The notes below the pieces were generated by a model, which searched no databases, had not been told where the DNA came from, and was given only the letters and a program-made list of their open reading frames with translations. A stretch of DNA of 64,000 bases, taken from Sciurus carolinensis (taxonomy: Eukaryota > Chordata > Mammalia > Rodentia > Sciuridae). The stretch is from NCBI RefSeq assembly GCF_902686445.1, contig NC_062213.1, forward strand, positions 135,740,491-135,804,490, read 5' to 3'. How positions within the stretch are numbered: position 1 is the stretch's first letter; each line of letters begins with the position of its first letter. Shown piece by piece: positions 12,276-25,029 of the stretch. A program made the translations under genes and the position numbers.

Positions 12276-12509
12276 AAATATGCTGCCCTCACAGGTCCCC
12301 TCTTATCTAATGAAGACTGCTTTCAGTGACCTCTAGATTTTATACAAGAAGAAATTTGCAATGACTTGTGCTCACAGGTGAGTACTACTACACTGGACAA
12401 AGAAAGAACCATGATTACTAGTATGGCAGACTTCAGAAAAACTTCAAATATAAATCATTATAGGAACATGAGATGACAGCCTGAAAAAGACTACATTTAA
12501 AACAAAAGG

Positions 12510-12590
12510 GGTGTGGAAGAGAGCATGCTAAGGGTAAGCTTAGTATGTTCAAGGCCCTGGGTTCAATCGCTAGCACCAAAACCATAAAAC
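12510..12590 (+). mobile_element. Degenerate ID SINE
   Basis: agagcatgctaagggtaagc followed by aaggccctgggttcaatcgc is a diverged ID head. Confidence 0.6.
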
Positions 12591-12644
12591 AAAACTGGGA
12601 ATATAACTCCACCAAACTGTACTGCTTCCAGTGTTTAAAACAGG

Positions 12645-12645
<1 letters not shown>

Positions 12646-12725
<80 letters not shown>
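12646..12725. repeat. Compound (TA)n(CA)n microsatellite
   Basis: A perfect TA run from about 12648 to 12690 abuts a perfect AC run from 12691 to 12725. Open frames across it (repeated YI or HT residues) are artefacts of the repeat. Confidence 0.98.
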
Positions 12726-12726
<1 letters not shown>

Positions 12727-13594
12727 CAATGACTGTCATTAACACTACAGGACTTTTTCATTGGTTATGAGGTTGGTTTGCCTGAAACAGTATCCACATA
12801 TGCTGATACCTCTTTGAAAACCATTTAGCTAAGGAGGCCATCATATCAAAAGCATCTTTAATTAATAACCATAAGCCCTGCAATGAAAAAACATGCAAAA
12901 TATTCTTGTGTTTTGAAGACAAATTGTATAGAAAATGTGCTGCCTAATAACTAATGATAGCATTGGATATGAATACCATAATTTGCCTTTCCAGTGTTCA
13001 CTAACAAAAGACGATATGTGTTCTGAAAAACATTTAGTAAAAATCCATTAGTAAAAAAAATTAGCTATGGAAATACTCAGGAATCACTGACCAAAGTAAA
13101 GCTCACACAGGAAGCTAATTTGGGGGCAGAAAGAATTGAACAGTGGTTATGCTGCTGTTTTTAAGTAAACTAAGTATGAAGTTACCTTCACCTTATCAAT
13201 GAAGAAAAGTATATTGCTTCTTAGAGGATGAAGAGGACAAATGTTACTCATTGCCTTAATTTTAAAGAACTCTCTGCCTCTACTCCAATACATGGGTTCT
13301 TTTCATTTGCCACAGATAAATGGCTAAAGAGTACTCTAGGATAAACAGGACCCCACAAAACAGATTATTCCTACAAATAATACAAAATAATTTCATTATT
13401 TCTGAAATAAATTCTTGTGTTTTAGAACTCTGAAAATGTTTATGTTTTCTTCTACTCCCCTTCAGGATTACTTCAGTCCTTTTCTTCACTAACAAAGAGA
13501 AAAACATAAAAACCATGACAATCTAGTGATCAACTATTTTAACTGTCCACCATAAATTAAAGCCTAAATGAATTCTATTCACTATCTAAAATTT
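12726..13594. other. No recognised feature
   Basis: Intronic sequence without an assignable gene or repeat. Confidence 0.5.
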
Positions 13595-13942
13595 AAAGAA
13601 ATTGATCTCGAGGAGGATCCAAGATGGCAGAGTAGAGGGTGATTGCATTCCATGTCGCTCCAGGACTCAGGATTCAAAAAGAAGAAATATTGAGAGAGCC
13701 GGGACCAGCTCAGAGTAGCCAAGTGAAACTTCCCCACCAGGGAGGCAGAACCAGACAGCTGCCCTTTTTGGGTCACTACATTATCACGTTGCTCCAAGAC
13801 TTCAGGCTACTGAAGACTACGAGGTGAGTTATTGGAAACCTGCAGGGACACTGTAAGTCAATAGGGGGGAAACTGCAATATCTCAAATGTTCACTCCTAG
13901 AGGGGAAGATACTTGAGCAATATGAGAAAACAAGGGAAGAAA

Positions 13943-14932
13943 ATGTCCCAAACAAACCTGGATGCACAATCAATAAAATCCAATGACAGCATGGCAGAAG
14001 AAATGTCTGAAAGGTAGTTCAGAATGTACATAATTAAAATGATAAAGAGAAGCAAACGATGAGATAAGAGAGCAAAAGCAGGCTTTCAATGATTGCACCA
14101 ATCAAAGGTAAAAGAGCAAATGCAGAAAGCAAAGGATCATTTCAATAAAAAGAGATTTTGAAAAAAAAAAAAAAACAGGATTCTTGAAATGAAGGAAACA
14201 ATAAACCAAATTAAAAACTCCATAGAAAGCATAACCAATAGGATACAACACCTGGAAGACAGAACCTCAGATATTGAAGAGAAAATATTTAATCTTGAAA
14301 ACAAAGTTGACCAAATAGAGAAGATGGTAAGAAATCATGAAGAGAATCTACAAGAATTACGGGATATCATGAAAAGGCGAAATTAAAGAATTACTGGGAT
14401 TGAAGAAGGCACAGAGAAACAATGCAAAGGAAAGAACAATCTATTCAATGAAATAATACCAGAAAATTTCCCAAATCTGAAGAATGAAATGGAAAATCAA
14501 GTACAAGAGGCATATAAGACACCAAATGTACAAAATTACAACAGACCTACACCAAGGCACATTATAACGAAAATACCTCACATACAAAATAAAGATAGAA
14601 TTTTAAAGTCTGCGAGAGAAAGTAATCAAATTACATTCAGGGGGAAACCAATACGGATATCAGCAGATTTCTCAACCCAGACCCTAAAAGCTAGAAGGGC
14701 GTGGAACAGCATTTCTCAAGCTCTGAAAGAAAATGGATGCCAACCAAGAATCTTATACCCAGCAAAACTTACATTCAGATTTGACAACAAAATACAATCC
14801 TTCCATGATAAACAAAAGCTAAAAGAATTTACAAATAGAAAGCCGGCACTACAGAATATTCTCAGCAAAATATTCCATGAGGAAGGGAAGAAAAACAATG
14901 ATATAAATCAGCAAAGAGAGGAACTACCATAA
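13943..14932 (+). pseudogene. L1 ORF1 (RNA-binding chaperone), inactivated
   Basis: One reading frame (ATG at 13943, natural stop at 14930-14932) carries ORF1-like protein sequence but has in-frame stops at 14015, 14060, two more before 14189, and one at 14384. The segment 14189-14386 is a heptad-rich coiled coil (ITNRIQHLEDRTSDIEEKIF), as in the ORF1p trimer. The part 14489-14932 matches the RRM and C-terminal domain (ARRAWNSISQALKENGCQPR). It would have encoded a nucleic-acid chaperone that coats L1 RNA. Confidence 0.85.
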
Positions 14933-16059
14933 AGGAATAGCCAAATAAAGGAGAAACCAAGTCATGTTAAAAAACAAAAATAAGCTAAAATGACTGGGAA
15001 TACAAACCGTATCTCAATAATAACCCTGAATGTTAATGGCCTGACTCATCAATCAAAAGACACAGACTGGCAGATTGGATTAAAAAGAAAGATCCAACAA
15101 TATGCTGCCTTCAAGAAACTCATCTCATAGAAAGAGATACCCACAGACTAAAGGTGAAAGGATGGGAAAAAACATACCAGGCACATGGACTCAGCAAAAA
15201 AGTCGGGATATCCATCCTCATATCAGAAAATGTGGACTTCAAGCCAAAGTTAGTCAGAAGGGATAAAGAAGGACATTTCATACTGCTTAAGAGAAGCATA
15301 AAACAGCAAGACATAACAATCATAAATATCTATGCCCCAAACAGTGACTCATCCATGTATGTCAAACAAATCCTTCTCAATTCCAGAAACCAAACAGACC
15401 ACAACACAACAATACTAGGTGACTTTAACACACCTCTCTCACCACTGGACAGATCTTCCAAACAAAAATCGAACAAAGAAACCACAGATCTCAATAACAC
15501 AATTGATAATTTAGACTTAACAGACATATATAGAATATTCCATCCAACAATAAGCGAATACACTTTCTTCTCAGCAGCACATGAATCCTTCTCTAAAATA
15601 GACCATGTTATGCCACAAAGCAAAAACAAAAAGACAGAGATACTACCTTGTATTCTATCAGATCATAATGGAATGAAATTAGAAATCAACGACAAAATAA
15701 AAAGCAGAAACTACTCCAACACCTGGAGATTAAATAATACGCTGCTGAATGATGCATGGATAACAGATGACATCAGGGAGGAAATAAAAAAATTCTTAGA
15801 AGTAAACAAGAACAAAGATACAACACATCAAAATCTCCGGGACACTAAGAAAGCAGTAGTAAGAGGAAACTTCATTTCATGGAGCACATTCAATAAAAGA
15901 AGAAAAGGTCAACAAATAAACGATCTAACATTACAGCTCAAGGCCCTAGAAAAAGAAGAAGAGAGCAACACCAAAAGTAAAAGACAGGAAATAGTCAAAA
16001 TCAGAGCTGAAATCAATGAAATTCAAACAAAGAAAACAACTGAAAAACTTGACAAAATA

Positions 16060-16626
16060 TGTGATGGGCTGACAGATCTGACTCCATGAGAATGTTATAG
16101 GCCAGACTCTAAGGGAAATGACTAAAGAGACTCCATTTTGCTCTGAGACTCCATCTCCATGTTATGTAGAAAATAAGCTTCTCCCATGGGAACACCCCGC
16201 CTCTGTGCCCATCATCAGTTACGTGGTGTGACATGTTTAATAATATATAATGGCAATTCCTATGTACTAAAGAATTGCTCTCTTTTGATTCCTATTGTTC
16301 CTAAACAATGTACCATGTGAACCATAATTGTGTGGATGCTAGCAACCATTCTTTAGTTTGTATCTAGGTAAGGGTCATTTTGACCCACTTTCCCCTCTGT
16401 CAATGATCTCATGATGTTAATGTGTAATTTCGAATCATAGCAACAGACACTTAATTAATGTGATTTTTGGTATAAGAACCCCTACAACCCTGTGGTCGGG
16501 GCTGTTCTCCCAATAGCCATTTTTTGGGGCACTGTGTGAGACAGTCAGCTGGCCAGCTTAATAAAGACTCTCAAATTTGGACTTCTCAGTGGTGATCGGT
16601 CTGTTCTTAAGTTGCACCCCATAACA
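16060..16626 (+). mobile_element. Solo LTR of an endogenous retrovirus (class I-like) nested in the L1
   Basis: It begins TGTGATGGGC and ends CCCCATAACA, flanked by 4-base duplications aata (16056-16059 and 16627-16630). Removing the LTR and one copy restores a continuous L1 sequence. A TATA-like gtataagaacc near 16470 and the polyadenylation signal aataaag at 16560 mark U3 and R. A 4-base duplication suggests a gammaretrovirus-like (ERV1) origin. No viral genes are present. Confidence 0.85.
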
Positions 16627-19076
16627 AATAAATAGTTGGTTCTTTGAAAAAAATAAACAAAATTGATAAACCCTTAGCCACACTAACAAAGAGAAAGAGA
16701 AAACTCAAATTACCAAAATTCAGGAATGAAAAAGGAAATACCACAACAGACACAACTGAAATACAAAACATAATTAAGCTATTTTGAAAACCTATACTCC
16801 AATAAAATAGAAAATCTCGAAGACATCAACAGGTTTCTAGACACATATGATCCACACAAACTGAATCCGGAGGACACGCACAACTTAAATAGATCAATTT
16901 CAAGCAATGAAATAGAAGAAGTCATCAAAAGCGTACCAACAATGAAAAGTCTGGGACCAGATGGATGCTTGGCCGAGTTCTACAAAACCTTCAAAGGAGT
17001 TCATTTCAATACTCCTCAAAGTATTCCATGAAATAAAAGAGGCGGGAACCCTTCCAAACTCATTCTATGAAGCTAATATCACCCGGATACCTAAACCAGA
17101 CAGAGACACATCAAGAAAGAAAATTTCAGACCAATATCCCTAATGAACATAGATGCAAAAATTCTCAACAAAATTTTAGCAAATTGCATACCAAAACATC
17201 TTAAAAAGATAGTGCACCACTATCAAGTGGGTTTCATCCCAGGGATGTGATGCAAGGTTGGTTCAACATCCGGAAATCAATAAATGTCATTCACCATATC
17301 AACAGACTTAAAGTTAAGAATCGCATGGTTATCTCAAAAGATGCAGAAAAAGCATCTGATAAAATACAGCACCCCTTCATGCTCAAAACACTAGAAAAAA
17401 CAGGATAGTAGGAACATTCCTCAACATTGGAAGGCTATGCCAATAAATGGAGTTAAAACTGAAAGCAGTCCCCCTAAAAAATGGAACAAGGCAGTGATGC
17501 CCTCTTTCACCACTTCTATTCAACATCATCCTTGAAACTCTAGCCATAGCAATTAGACAGAACAAAAACATTAAAGGGATATGAACAGGAAAAGAAGAAC
17601 TCAAACTATCCCTATTTGCAGATGACATGGTTCTATATTTAGTGGAGTCGGAAAATTCCACCAGAAAACTTCTAGAACTCATAAATCAATTCACTAAAGT
17701 AGCAGGATATAAAAAATCAATACTCATAAATCTAATGCATTTTTATTCATAAGTGATGAATCCTCAGAAAGAGAATTTAGGAAAACTACCCCATTCACAA
17801 TAGCCTCAAAAAAAATAAAATACTTGGGAATCAATCTAACAAAAGAGGTGAAAGACCTCTACAATGAGAACTACAGAACACTAAAGAAAGAAATTAAAGA
17901 AAACCTTAGAAGATGGAACAATCTCCCATGTTCTTGGGCAGGCAGAATTGTGGAAATGGTCATACTACCAAAAGTGCCATACAGATTCAATGCAATTCCA
18001 ATTAAAATCCCAATGACATACCTCACGGAAATAGAGCAAGCAATCATGAAATTCATTTGGAAAAATAAGAGACCCAGAATAACTAAAGCAATCCTTAGCA
18101 GGAAGAGTAAAGCAGAGGGTATTGCAATACCAGAACTTCAACTATGCTGCAGAACAATAGTAACAAAAACGGCATGGTATTGGCACCAAAATAGACAGAT
18201 CAATGGTACAGAATAGAGGACACAGAGACAAACCCAAATAAATACAGTTTTCTCATACTAGACAAAGGTGCCAAAAACATGCAATGGAGAAAAGACAGCC
18301 TGTTCAACAAATGGTGCTGACAAAACTGGAAATCCATATGCAGCAGAATGAAACTAAACCCCTATCTCTCACCATGCACAAAACTCAACTCAAAATGGAT
18401 CAAGGACCTTGGAATGAGACCAGACCCCGTGCACCTTATAAAAGAAAAATTACGCCCAAATCTTCATGATGTCAGTTTAGGATCAGACTTCCTTAATATG
18501 ATTCCCAAAGCACAAGAAATAAAAGCAGAAATCAATAATTTGGATATATTCAAACCTAAAAGCTTTTTCTCAGCAAAGGAAACTATCAGCAATGTGACGA
18601 GAGCCTACAGAGTGGGAGAAAATCTTTGCCACTCATACTTCAGATAGAGCACTAATCTCCAGAATCTATAAAGAACTCAAAAAACTCTACACCAAGAATG
18701 CAAATAATCCAATCAACAAATGGGCTAAGGATATGAACAGACGCTTCACAGAAGATCTACAAGCAATCAACAGATACATGAAAAAATGTTCAACATCTCT
18801 AGTAATAAGAGAAATGCAAATGAAAACTACCCTAAGATTCCATCATCCCAATTAGAATGGCGATCATCAAGAATACAGGCAACAATAGGTGTTGGTGAGG
18901 ATGTGGGAAAAAGGTACACTCATCCTTTGCTGTTGGGGTTTCAAATTAGTGCAGCCACTCAATACTACAGTGATGCAGCCACATCAATCAATGTTCATAG
19001 CTGCTCAATTCACAATAGCCAGATTGTAGAACCAACCCAGATGACCTTCAATTGATGAATGGATTAAGAAACTGTG

Positions 19077-19113
19077 GTGTCTGTGTGTGTGTGTGTGTAT
19101 ATATATGTATATA
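19077..19113. repeat. (GT)n(AT)n microsatellite in L1
   Basis: tgtctgtgtgtgtgtgtgtg followed by an AT-rich alternating run, inside L1 ORF2. Confidence 0.85.
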
Positions 19114-19504
19114 TAATGGAATATTACTCAGTTATAAAGAGGAATAAAATTATGGCATTTGCAGGCAAATGGATGAAGTTGGAGAATATCACACCAAGTG
19201 AGATAAGCCAATCCCAAAAAACTAAAGGACAAATGATCTCACTGATAATCGGATGATGATACATAATGAGGGGTGGGAGGGAGGCAAGAATGGAGGAAGG
19301 ATGGATTATACAGAAGAAAAAGATGGGTGGGAGGGGCAGGGGTAAGGAAAAACAATAGCATGAGTGGAACATCATTGCCCTATGTAAATGTATGATTACA
19401 CAAATGGTGTGCCTCTACTTCATGTACAACCAGAGAAAGATGTTGTACCCCATTTGTTTATAATGAATCAAAATAAATAAATTAAAAAAAAAGAAATTGA
19501 TCTC

Positions 19505-22500
19505 TTATTTGTCAGAGTATTTACTACAGATAAGTACTACAGATAAAAAAGCAGTTGGTTTAAGAGATGCTGGTGGTATTAATTGTGCCTGCCAACATCC
19601 TAGTTCTATCAACACTGAATTTTGTTCATCCAATGGTTCCGTGTTAATAAGCCATAATCATATTTCACCACATTACATTTTAACAAAGTAGAATTAATCC
19701 TCCCTGTCCCCCTATGGCCTAGGTTTGCAAGCGTTTACAATTTTTTAATGGGAATTCTTTAAAACAACCAGTATTAAACATTCACACACAGAAAGATGAA
19801 AAAATCCAGACACAGAATTAGTTTTATCAACTGTGTAATTCTAAGGTATGAAGTTTCTGCTCATATTCCCTCCCAAATCTCACTCCGTTCAATTTATTAC
19901 TTTAGAGACTGATTTTTAAACTCCACACACTGGTTACCTGTGAGAAGGGAGAGCAACTGGTTCAGTATGAAGTAACGGGATTTCATATATCTGTGTTTTA
20001 TGACAAATACGACAAACACTAATAAAGCTAAATGACAGGTACACAGGCTTATGTAAGTATATAATTGGGGGGAAATGGTATAATTTACTTTGTCTTTCAA
20101 CTCACCAAATATTTCCCTAGAATAAAAAACTTCATAGCTAATAAAAATTTTAGACCGAAGGAAGAGAAAAAATATTTGGGAATATTACATATTTCACAAA
20201 AAGACAAACCCAGGTAAGTTTATATAAAGTGAATGAGATGGAGAGTATCAAAGTACTAAAGACTAGAGTAGAAGGGATTCTAGAATACAAGGCAAGCACC
20301 AAATATGAACCAATGACAAAATTTTGCCAAAAATTAGCATTTATGAAAATGCCTCTAAATTTACCCTTAATCATTTTTTCCAGTTATATGGAATATTACA
20401 AATATTACATACATCTTTATTTAAATTGTGAGCAGCTTTTCTACTTTCCAAAGTTTTCCATAGTCATCATTTTCCCAAATCATGTGAGAATTTTGATTTA
20501 GTTTTCCATGACCCAATATATTGCTAAAATAAGAAGACTGCCATGAGCCTCTTTCCAAGTGACATCAATGATTCTGAGTAGAACATTAAATATCAGCTTA
20601 AATCTAACTGGACTTCCTACTATGAATCACTGAATTTAAAAATAATGTGAAGTCACCCAAAGAAACTCTTGAACAGGCAGTTTTAATAAACAGGAATTAT
20701 TGGAATGATTAATCTATTTTAATAACATTTGCACATGCAACTGCAAAAATGTTTCAGTTTTGAGAATGTGAGCAAAATATTAGAAGGCAGAAGGTAGATT
20801 TCCAAAGCTTATAGAAATAGATTGGGATTTTATGAACCCCCCCGAAACATCTGTTATTGAGCTATGAAAACAGTTTTCTTTACCTATGTTATTTCTCCTT
20901 ATATTTGGAAGGAAATAATAGCTCAATATTAATGGTAATTAACTATTGAGGCTTTTGGCCTTGGGGCAAATGTGGTAAACAATTTTCAAAATTAATGTAC
21001 CATTAATAATGTTTATTTCAACATGACTAAAGTAACCCCAATAATATAATTTGAATATAAAACATATGCTATTTTAGTCTTATAAATGTAAGACTTTTAG
21101 GAATAAAACAAATCATAGAACATGAAAAGTGAGTAGGTTCAATGTAAGTATACAGAACAAAGGTTCTCAACCATAAGTTCACAAAACCAATTAAGTGAAT
21201 CTCTAGAGATTGAGACCCAGGCACCAGCATATTTTAAATCTTCTGACATCATTCTAACATGTAACAAAGGTTGAGAAACACCACTCTAAGATCCTAACAG
21301 TCTGAAGTAAATTAAGTATTCCACAAAGAGAAAATACAAACACATCCATGATATGAAGTAAAAAACAAACAAGAAGTTAAGTAATGCCTGCATTTTTTGT
21401 GGAACAACTAAGTTTTTTCTAAGCAATCCTGACACACTCAGCTCAAACTAATCTTCCCACCACAGAAAAAAACCTGGAGCAAATTGATCAAAGAGAGATA
21501 AGCCACAAGAACTGGGAAGGAATAGAAATACCTTTTCACAAGTGATTATTTTACTTGGTTGCAACTAGTCTTGAATTAAGTGTGCGATGAAAATTTCATT
21601 TTTCCTCAGGACTAACATTTAACCCTTACCCTTACTAAAAATAAAAGTCCAAATGACAATGATGAAATGGTTCATCGTTATCAATGACAAAATACCAAAT
21701 CTGAAAGCAAACCTCAAGAAGTGCTCCTACACGTTTTACATGGCAATAAATTTAAATTGAATATATTTGCATAAATACTTCACAACTGTATTTTTAAAAA
21801 AAATAACACTTTAGTTTTACATATGTTCAAGTACTAATTAGTATTCAGAATGAAAGACCATAACAGAAACTTAAATCCTCTCCCTTAAACAAGTTTTTTC
21901 CACCAGTTTGTTTTTTTCAAAATAGCACTTACTTTATAATAGTTTGCTTTTTCATACAGTTTGATACTTTCTAAGCTAAGAATCAATTAATCCATACAAC
22001 ACTCTGCCGAGTGGATACTAATCAGTTACTCATACTTATTTCAACTCTATTTTCAAGGAGATTGTGTGAAAAACTTACTTATACCCAACAGTGCCAAGGT
22101 GACTGGCACAAGAGAAGAAATATCTGAACAACTGCCAACATTCACTGGTTTACTTATCTTTTACTAATCTACCCCAGTATATCCCAAAAATTACGTTATA
22201 ACGTGAACATTTATCCCACTACTTTTTATAACTGGGCTCACAAGGCCTATGTAGGGAGTCCTTGCCTTCTGAAAGAAAGGAGCAAAAATGAGAAACTCAA
22301 TTGGAAAGAGAATAAAAAATATGAAGAGAAGGACAAGAATACTTATTCACAAAATAAGCTGCAAAGTGACTAATTTTTTTTAAGTGTTGGGAAAGAATTT
22401 CCTCATTAAATAAGCAAAAGAAGATTTAGTGAAGTCTAGAAATTTTCCCTATTCCCATACAGAAAAGCCTGTATACACCATACTTTCAAAACTTCAACCT

Positions 22501-22990
22501 GCTTGCCTCTACAAGAAAATAAGCTCACTTAACTTCCCATTAACTTAGAACAAAACTTCTGCAGGGAGATGCCCTTTCACAAGAAACAACATGTCATCTT
22601 ATCATTTCCCTCCAGAGGATTTCAGAGCACCAATGTTACAAGGTATGCAAGCTACACACACTGAACAAGTGATCTAGTTAGATTTCCAAGAATGATTATT
22701 GTGAGTACACATGTAATGATTATTAACTGATACACATTTTGTCAATGAGAAAATATATACTACATTTTAAAGGGTTTATTATATAGTTAAGCTCTAAAAG
22801 GACAGTGTGGTTTTAAAGATTTCACCTAACCTAAATTATTGATGTAAGAATAGGACAAGCATAAGAGAATGTACCAATAGATGTCAATGCAGAAGATAAA
22901 GGTACCCAAAGAAACCAATGTATCTACCAAAAAATTGTTTTTCATAATTAATTTTGATAGTGCCTTATAGTTCACAGAACACACATCAAT
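19505..22990. other. Repeat-poor intronic stretch, nothing recognised
   Basis: About 3.5 kb of AT-rich sequence in which no SINE, LINE, LTR or exon could be identified. Because the surroundings are repeat-rich, it may include conserved non-coding sequence, but that cannot be judged from one genome. Confidence 0.5.
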
Positions 22991-22994
22991 TAAG

Positions 22995-23448
22995 CATTTA
23001 ATTTTTTAAAAAAGCTTTACTGATATACATAATTCACATATACAATTCACCCAATAAAAGTATCCAATGATTTTTAGTATGTTCACTGAGTTGTATAACC
23101 ATCATCACAATCAGTTTTAGAGCACTGATCACCAAAAAAAGAAACTCCAAATCATTATGTCATTCCCAATTTCTCCTTCTCCCCAACTCCCACCTATCTT
23201 CCCCTCTACACTCTCTGCTTTAAGGAAAACACTTACTAGTTTGTTTCTATACATTTGGCTATTCTGTCTCTAAATGTCTACCTATTATGGACTTTGTTTT
23301 TCCCTTACTATAATAAGATATCCTTTGACCAACATCTCCCCATTTTCTTCTTCCTCCTAGTAACCCAAGCCTCTGGTAACTACCATTCTACTCTTGTCTT
23401 CCATGAAATCCACTTTTTAAGATTTCACATGTGAGTAGGATCATGCAG
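22995..23448 (-). mobile_element. Old L1 fragment, left part
   Basis: Reverse-complement L1 3' region: ctgatatacataattcacat, cactgagttgtataaccatc, ctgtctctaaatgtctacc. It is split by the LTR that follows. Confidence 0.75.
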
Positions 23449-23876
23449 TGGTTTGGACACGTGGTATCCCCCCAAAGCTGCTATAAGAGACAATCCAAGG
23501 AAATTCGGAGGTGAAATGATTAGATTAAGAGCTGTGGCCTAACCTACGTGGATTACTCTACTGATATGAATTAACTGGAGGCAAGTAGGATGTGGCTGGA
23601 GGAAGTATGTCATTGGAGGCATGCCTCTGAGGTTTATATTTTGTCCCTGGTGAGCAGAGCTAGCTCTCTCTCTGCTTTCTAGCTATCCATAAACTGAGCA
23701 TCTTTCCTCTACCATGCCCTTCCACCATGATGTTCTGCCTCATATTGGGCCCAAAGGAACCAAGTCAACCAACCAAGGATTGAATTTCTGAGACCAAGAG
23801 CTAAAATAAACTTTTCCTCTTCTAAGTAGTTCTTGTCAAGTATATTGGTCACATCAATGCAAAGCTGATTAAAACA
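23449..23876 (+). mobile_element. MaLR-type solo LTR, copy 2 of 5, with target-site duplication
   Basis: It starts tggtttggac and ends gctgattaaaaca. The 5-base duplication tgcag at 23444-23448 and 23877-23881 is exact; deleting the LTR rejoins a standard antisense L1 phrase (atcatgcagtatttgtcttt). A 5-base duplication and TG...CA ends fit the ERVL-MaLR class. A polyadenylation signal (aataaactttt) lies near 23806. Best-defined member of the family in this window. Confidence 0.85.
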
Positions 23877-24300
23877 TGCAGTATTTGTCTTTCTATGCCT
23901 GGCTTATTGCACTTAAATATAATGTTCTCCAGGTTCATCAACATTGTCACAAATGACAGGATTTTGTGTTTTGTTTGCTAGAATGATATTCTACTGTGCA
24001 TATATACTATATTTTCTTTATTCATTCACTGATGGGTACACCTAGGTTGATTCCATTTCTTACCTATCATGAATAGTGTTACAATGAACATTGGAATTCA
24101 GTATCTTTTCAAAATACTGATCTCATTTCCCCTGGATATACATCAATACTGGGATTGCAAGATCATATGGTAGCTGCATGTTTAATATCCTGAGAAACCT
24201 CCATACTGTCTCCTATAAAGGCTGTACTAACATACATTCCCACGAACAGTGTATAAGCATTCCCTTTTCTCTACATCCTTGCTTAGTTTAGTTTTGGAAA
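23877..24300 (-). mobile_element. Old L1 fragment, right part
   Basis: Continuation of the L1 broken at 23448: ctatgcctggcttattgcac, tgatgggtacacctaggttg, ggctgtactaacatacattc (all antisense L1). Confidence 0.8.
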
Positions 24301-25025
24301 TGATATACACAAGACAAAATAAAAGGCAATATGACAAGAACAAATACATGAGTAACACATCATTTTAAGAAAACTGTTGGGTTGTAGCTAGTAATAAAAA
24401 ACAAAACACAGTCCCTCAAAACATGCTAAAACATGTCAGAGAGGAACACATTCCCACAATGGGAAGGAAGCTTAGTGAAATGTGTTCAAGGACTCTTGGA
24501 AATAAAATTCTCTTAAGATGCATTCAATCTATTCACAGTAAAACCTCAACATCATCTTAAAGTTATCAGAAATACAAAAATGCATGCTAAATTTACATAC
24601 TACAGAAAAATTAATATTTGATGTCCCTCAAAAGCTAACTATATGATGTCCTTAACTTTTAAACATAAAGTATTAATTTCTTTGTACTTCCACATTTAAT
24701 TCCATATTCACTTAAATAAAATTTTAACAGGTCTAGGTTCTCAATCGTGGTTTTACTTTCCAACAGATAGCTCTGAAAGGAAAGGAAACAGAGGGAAAGG
24801 AAGGAAAAAGGGAGTTAAGAGAGAGAGAAGGGCTGAGAAGGGCTAAGCTTATTACAGCAATCTTTTAAAAAACACAAACATTTTTGATAAGCTCATTTAA
24901 AACACTGGAGTATCTGCAAACAGTGCTTAACCTAAATTTTATTTTTTAAACTAATCTATTCAATTCTAGAATGTCACTTCCATAATAGAAATGCATGCCC
25001 TAGAATCAAATTTATCTAAATAACT
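24301..25025. other. No recognised gene; purine-rich tract inside
   Basis: Mostly unassigned AT-rich sequence. From about 24774 to 24835 the plus strand is nearly all A and G. Confidence 0.5.
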
Positions 25026-25029
25026 TACT

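Larger units (their letters stand above)
14990..19255 (+). pseudogene. L1 ORF2 (endonuclease/reverse transcriptase), inactivated and interrupted by an LTR
   Basis: An ATG at 14990 starts the endonuclease domain (ITLNVNGL), a frame change follows, and the domain continues from about 15154 with GDFNTPLSPLDRSS (near 15418) and SDHNGMK (near 15658). The LTR at 16060-16626 cuts the frame. Downstream, in several frames, are reverse transcriptase sections (KSLGPDG near 16950; [10 protein letters not shown]) including the catalytic FADDM at 17615-17629. The C-terminal part ([13 protein letters not shown], 17824-18216) and the final AGKWMKLENI near 19170 also remain. A GT/TA microsatellite at 19077-19112 has grown inside it. 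Not functional. Confidence 0.88.
13610..19489 (+). mobile_element. Nearly full-length L1 retrotransposon with target-site duplication
   Basis: The element lies between exact 15-base copies of aaagaaattgatctc (13595-13609 and 19490-19504) at a TTTAAA site, as expected for L1 endonuclease. It opens with gaggaggatccaagatggca, which resembles the start of full-length L1s including an AAGATGG YY1-like site. Then come a ~330-base leader, a broken ORF1, a broken ORF2 and a 3' region with aataaataaatt and a short A-tail. A 567-base solo LTR sits inside ORF2, so the L1 itself is about 5.3 kb. Confidence 0.95.

Noticed and set aside
12433..12742. Open frames with repeated YI and HT residues
   Set aside because: They are direct translations of the TA/CA microsatellite.
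15154..16089. A functional 311-residue endonuclease gene
   Set aside because: It is the L1 ORF2 endonuclease part, frameshifted relative to the ORF2 start and terminated by LTR-derived sequence.
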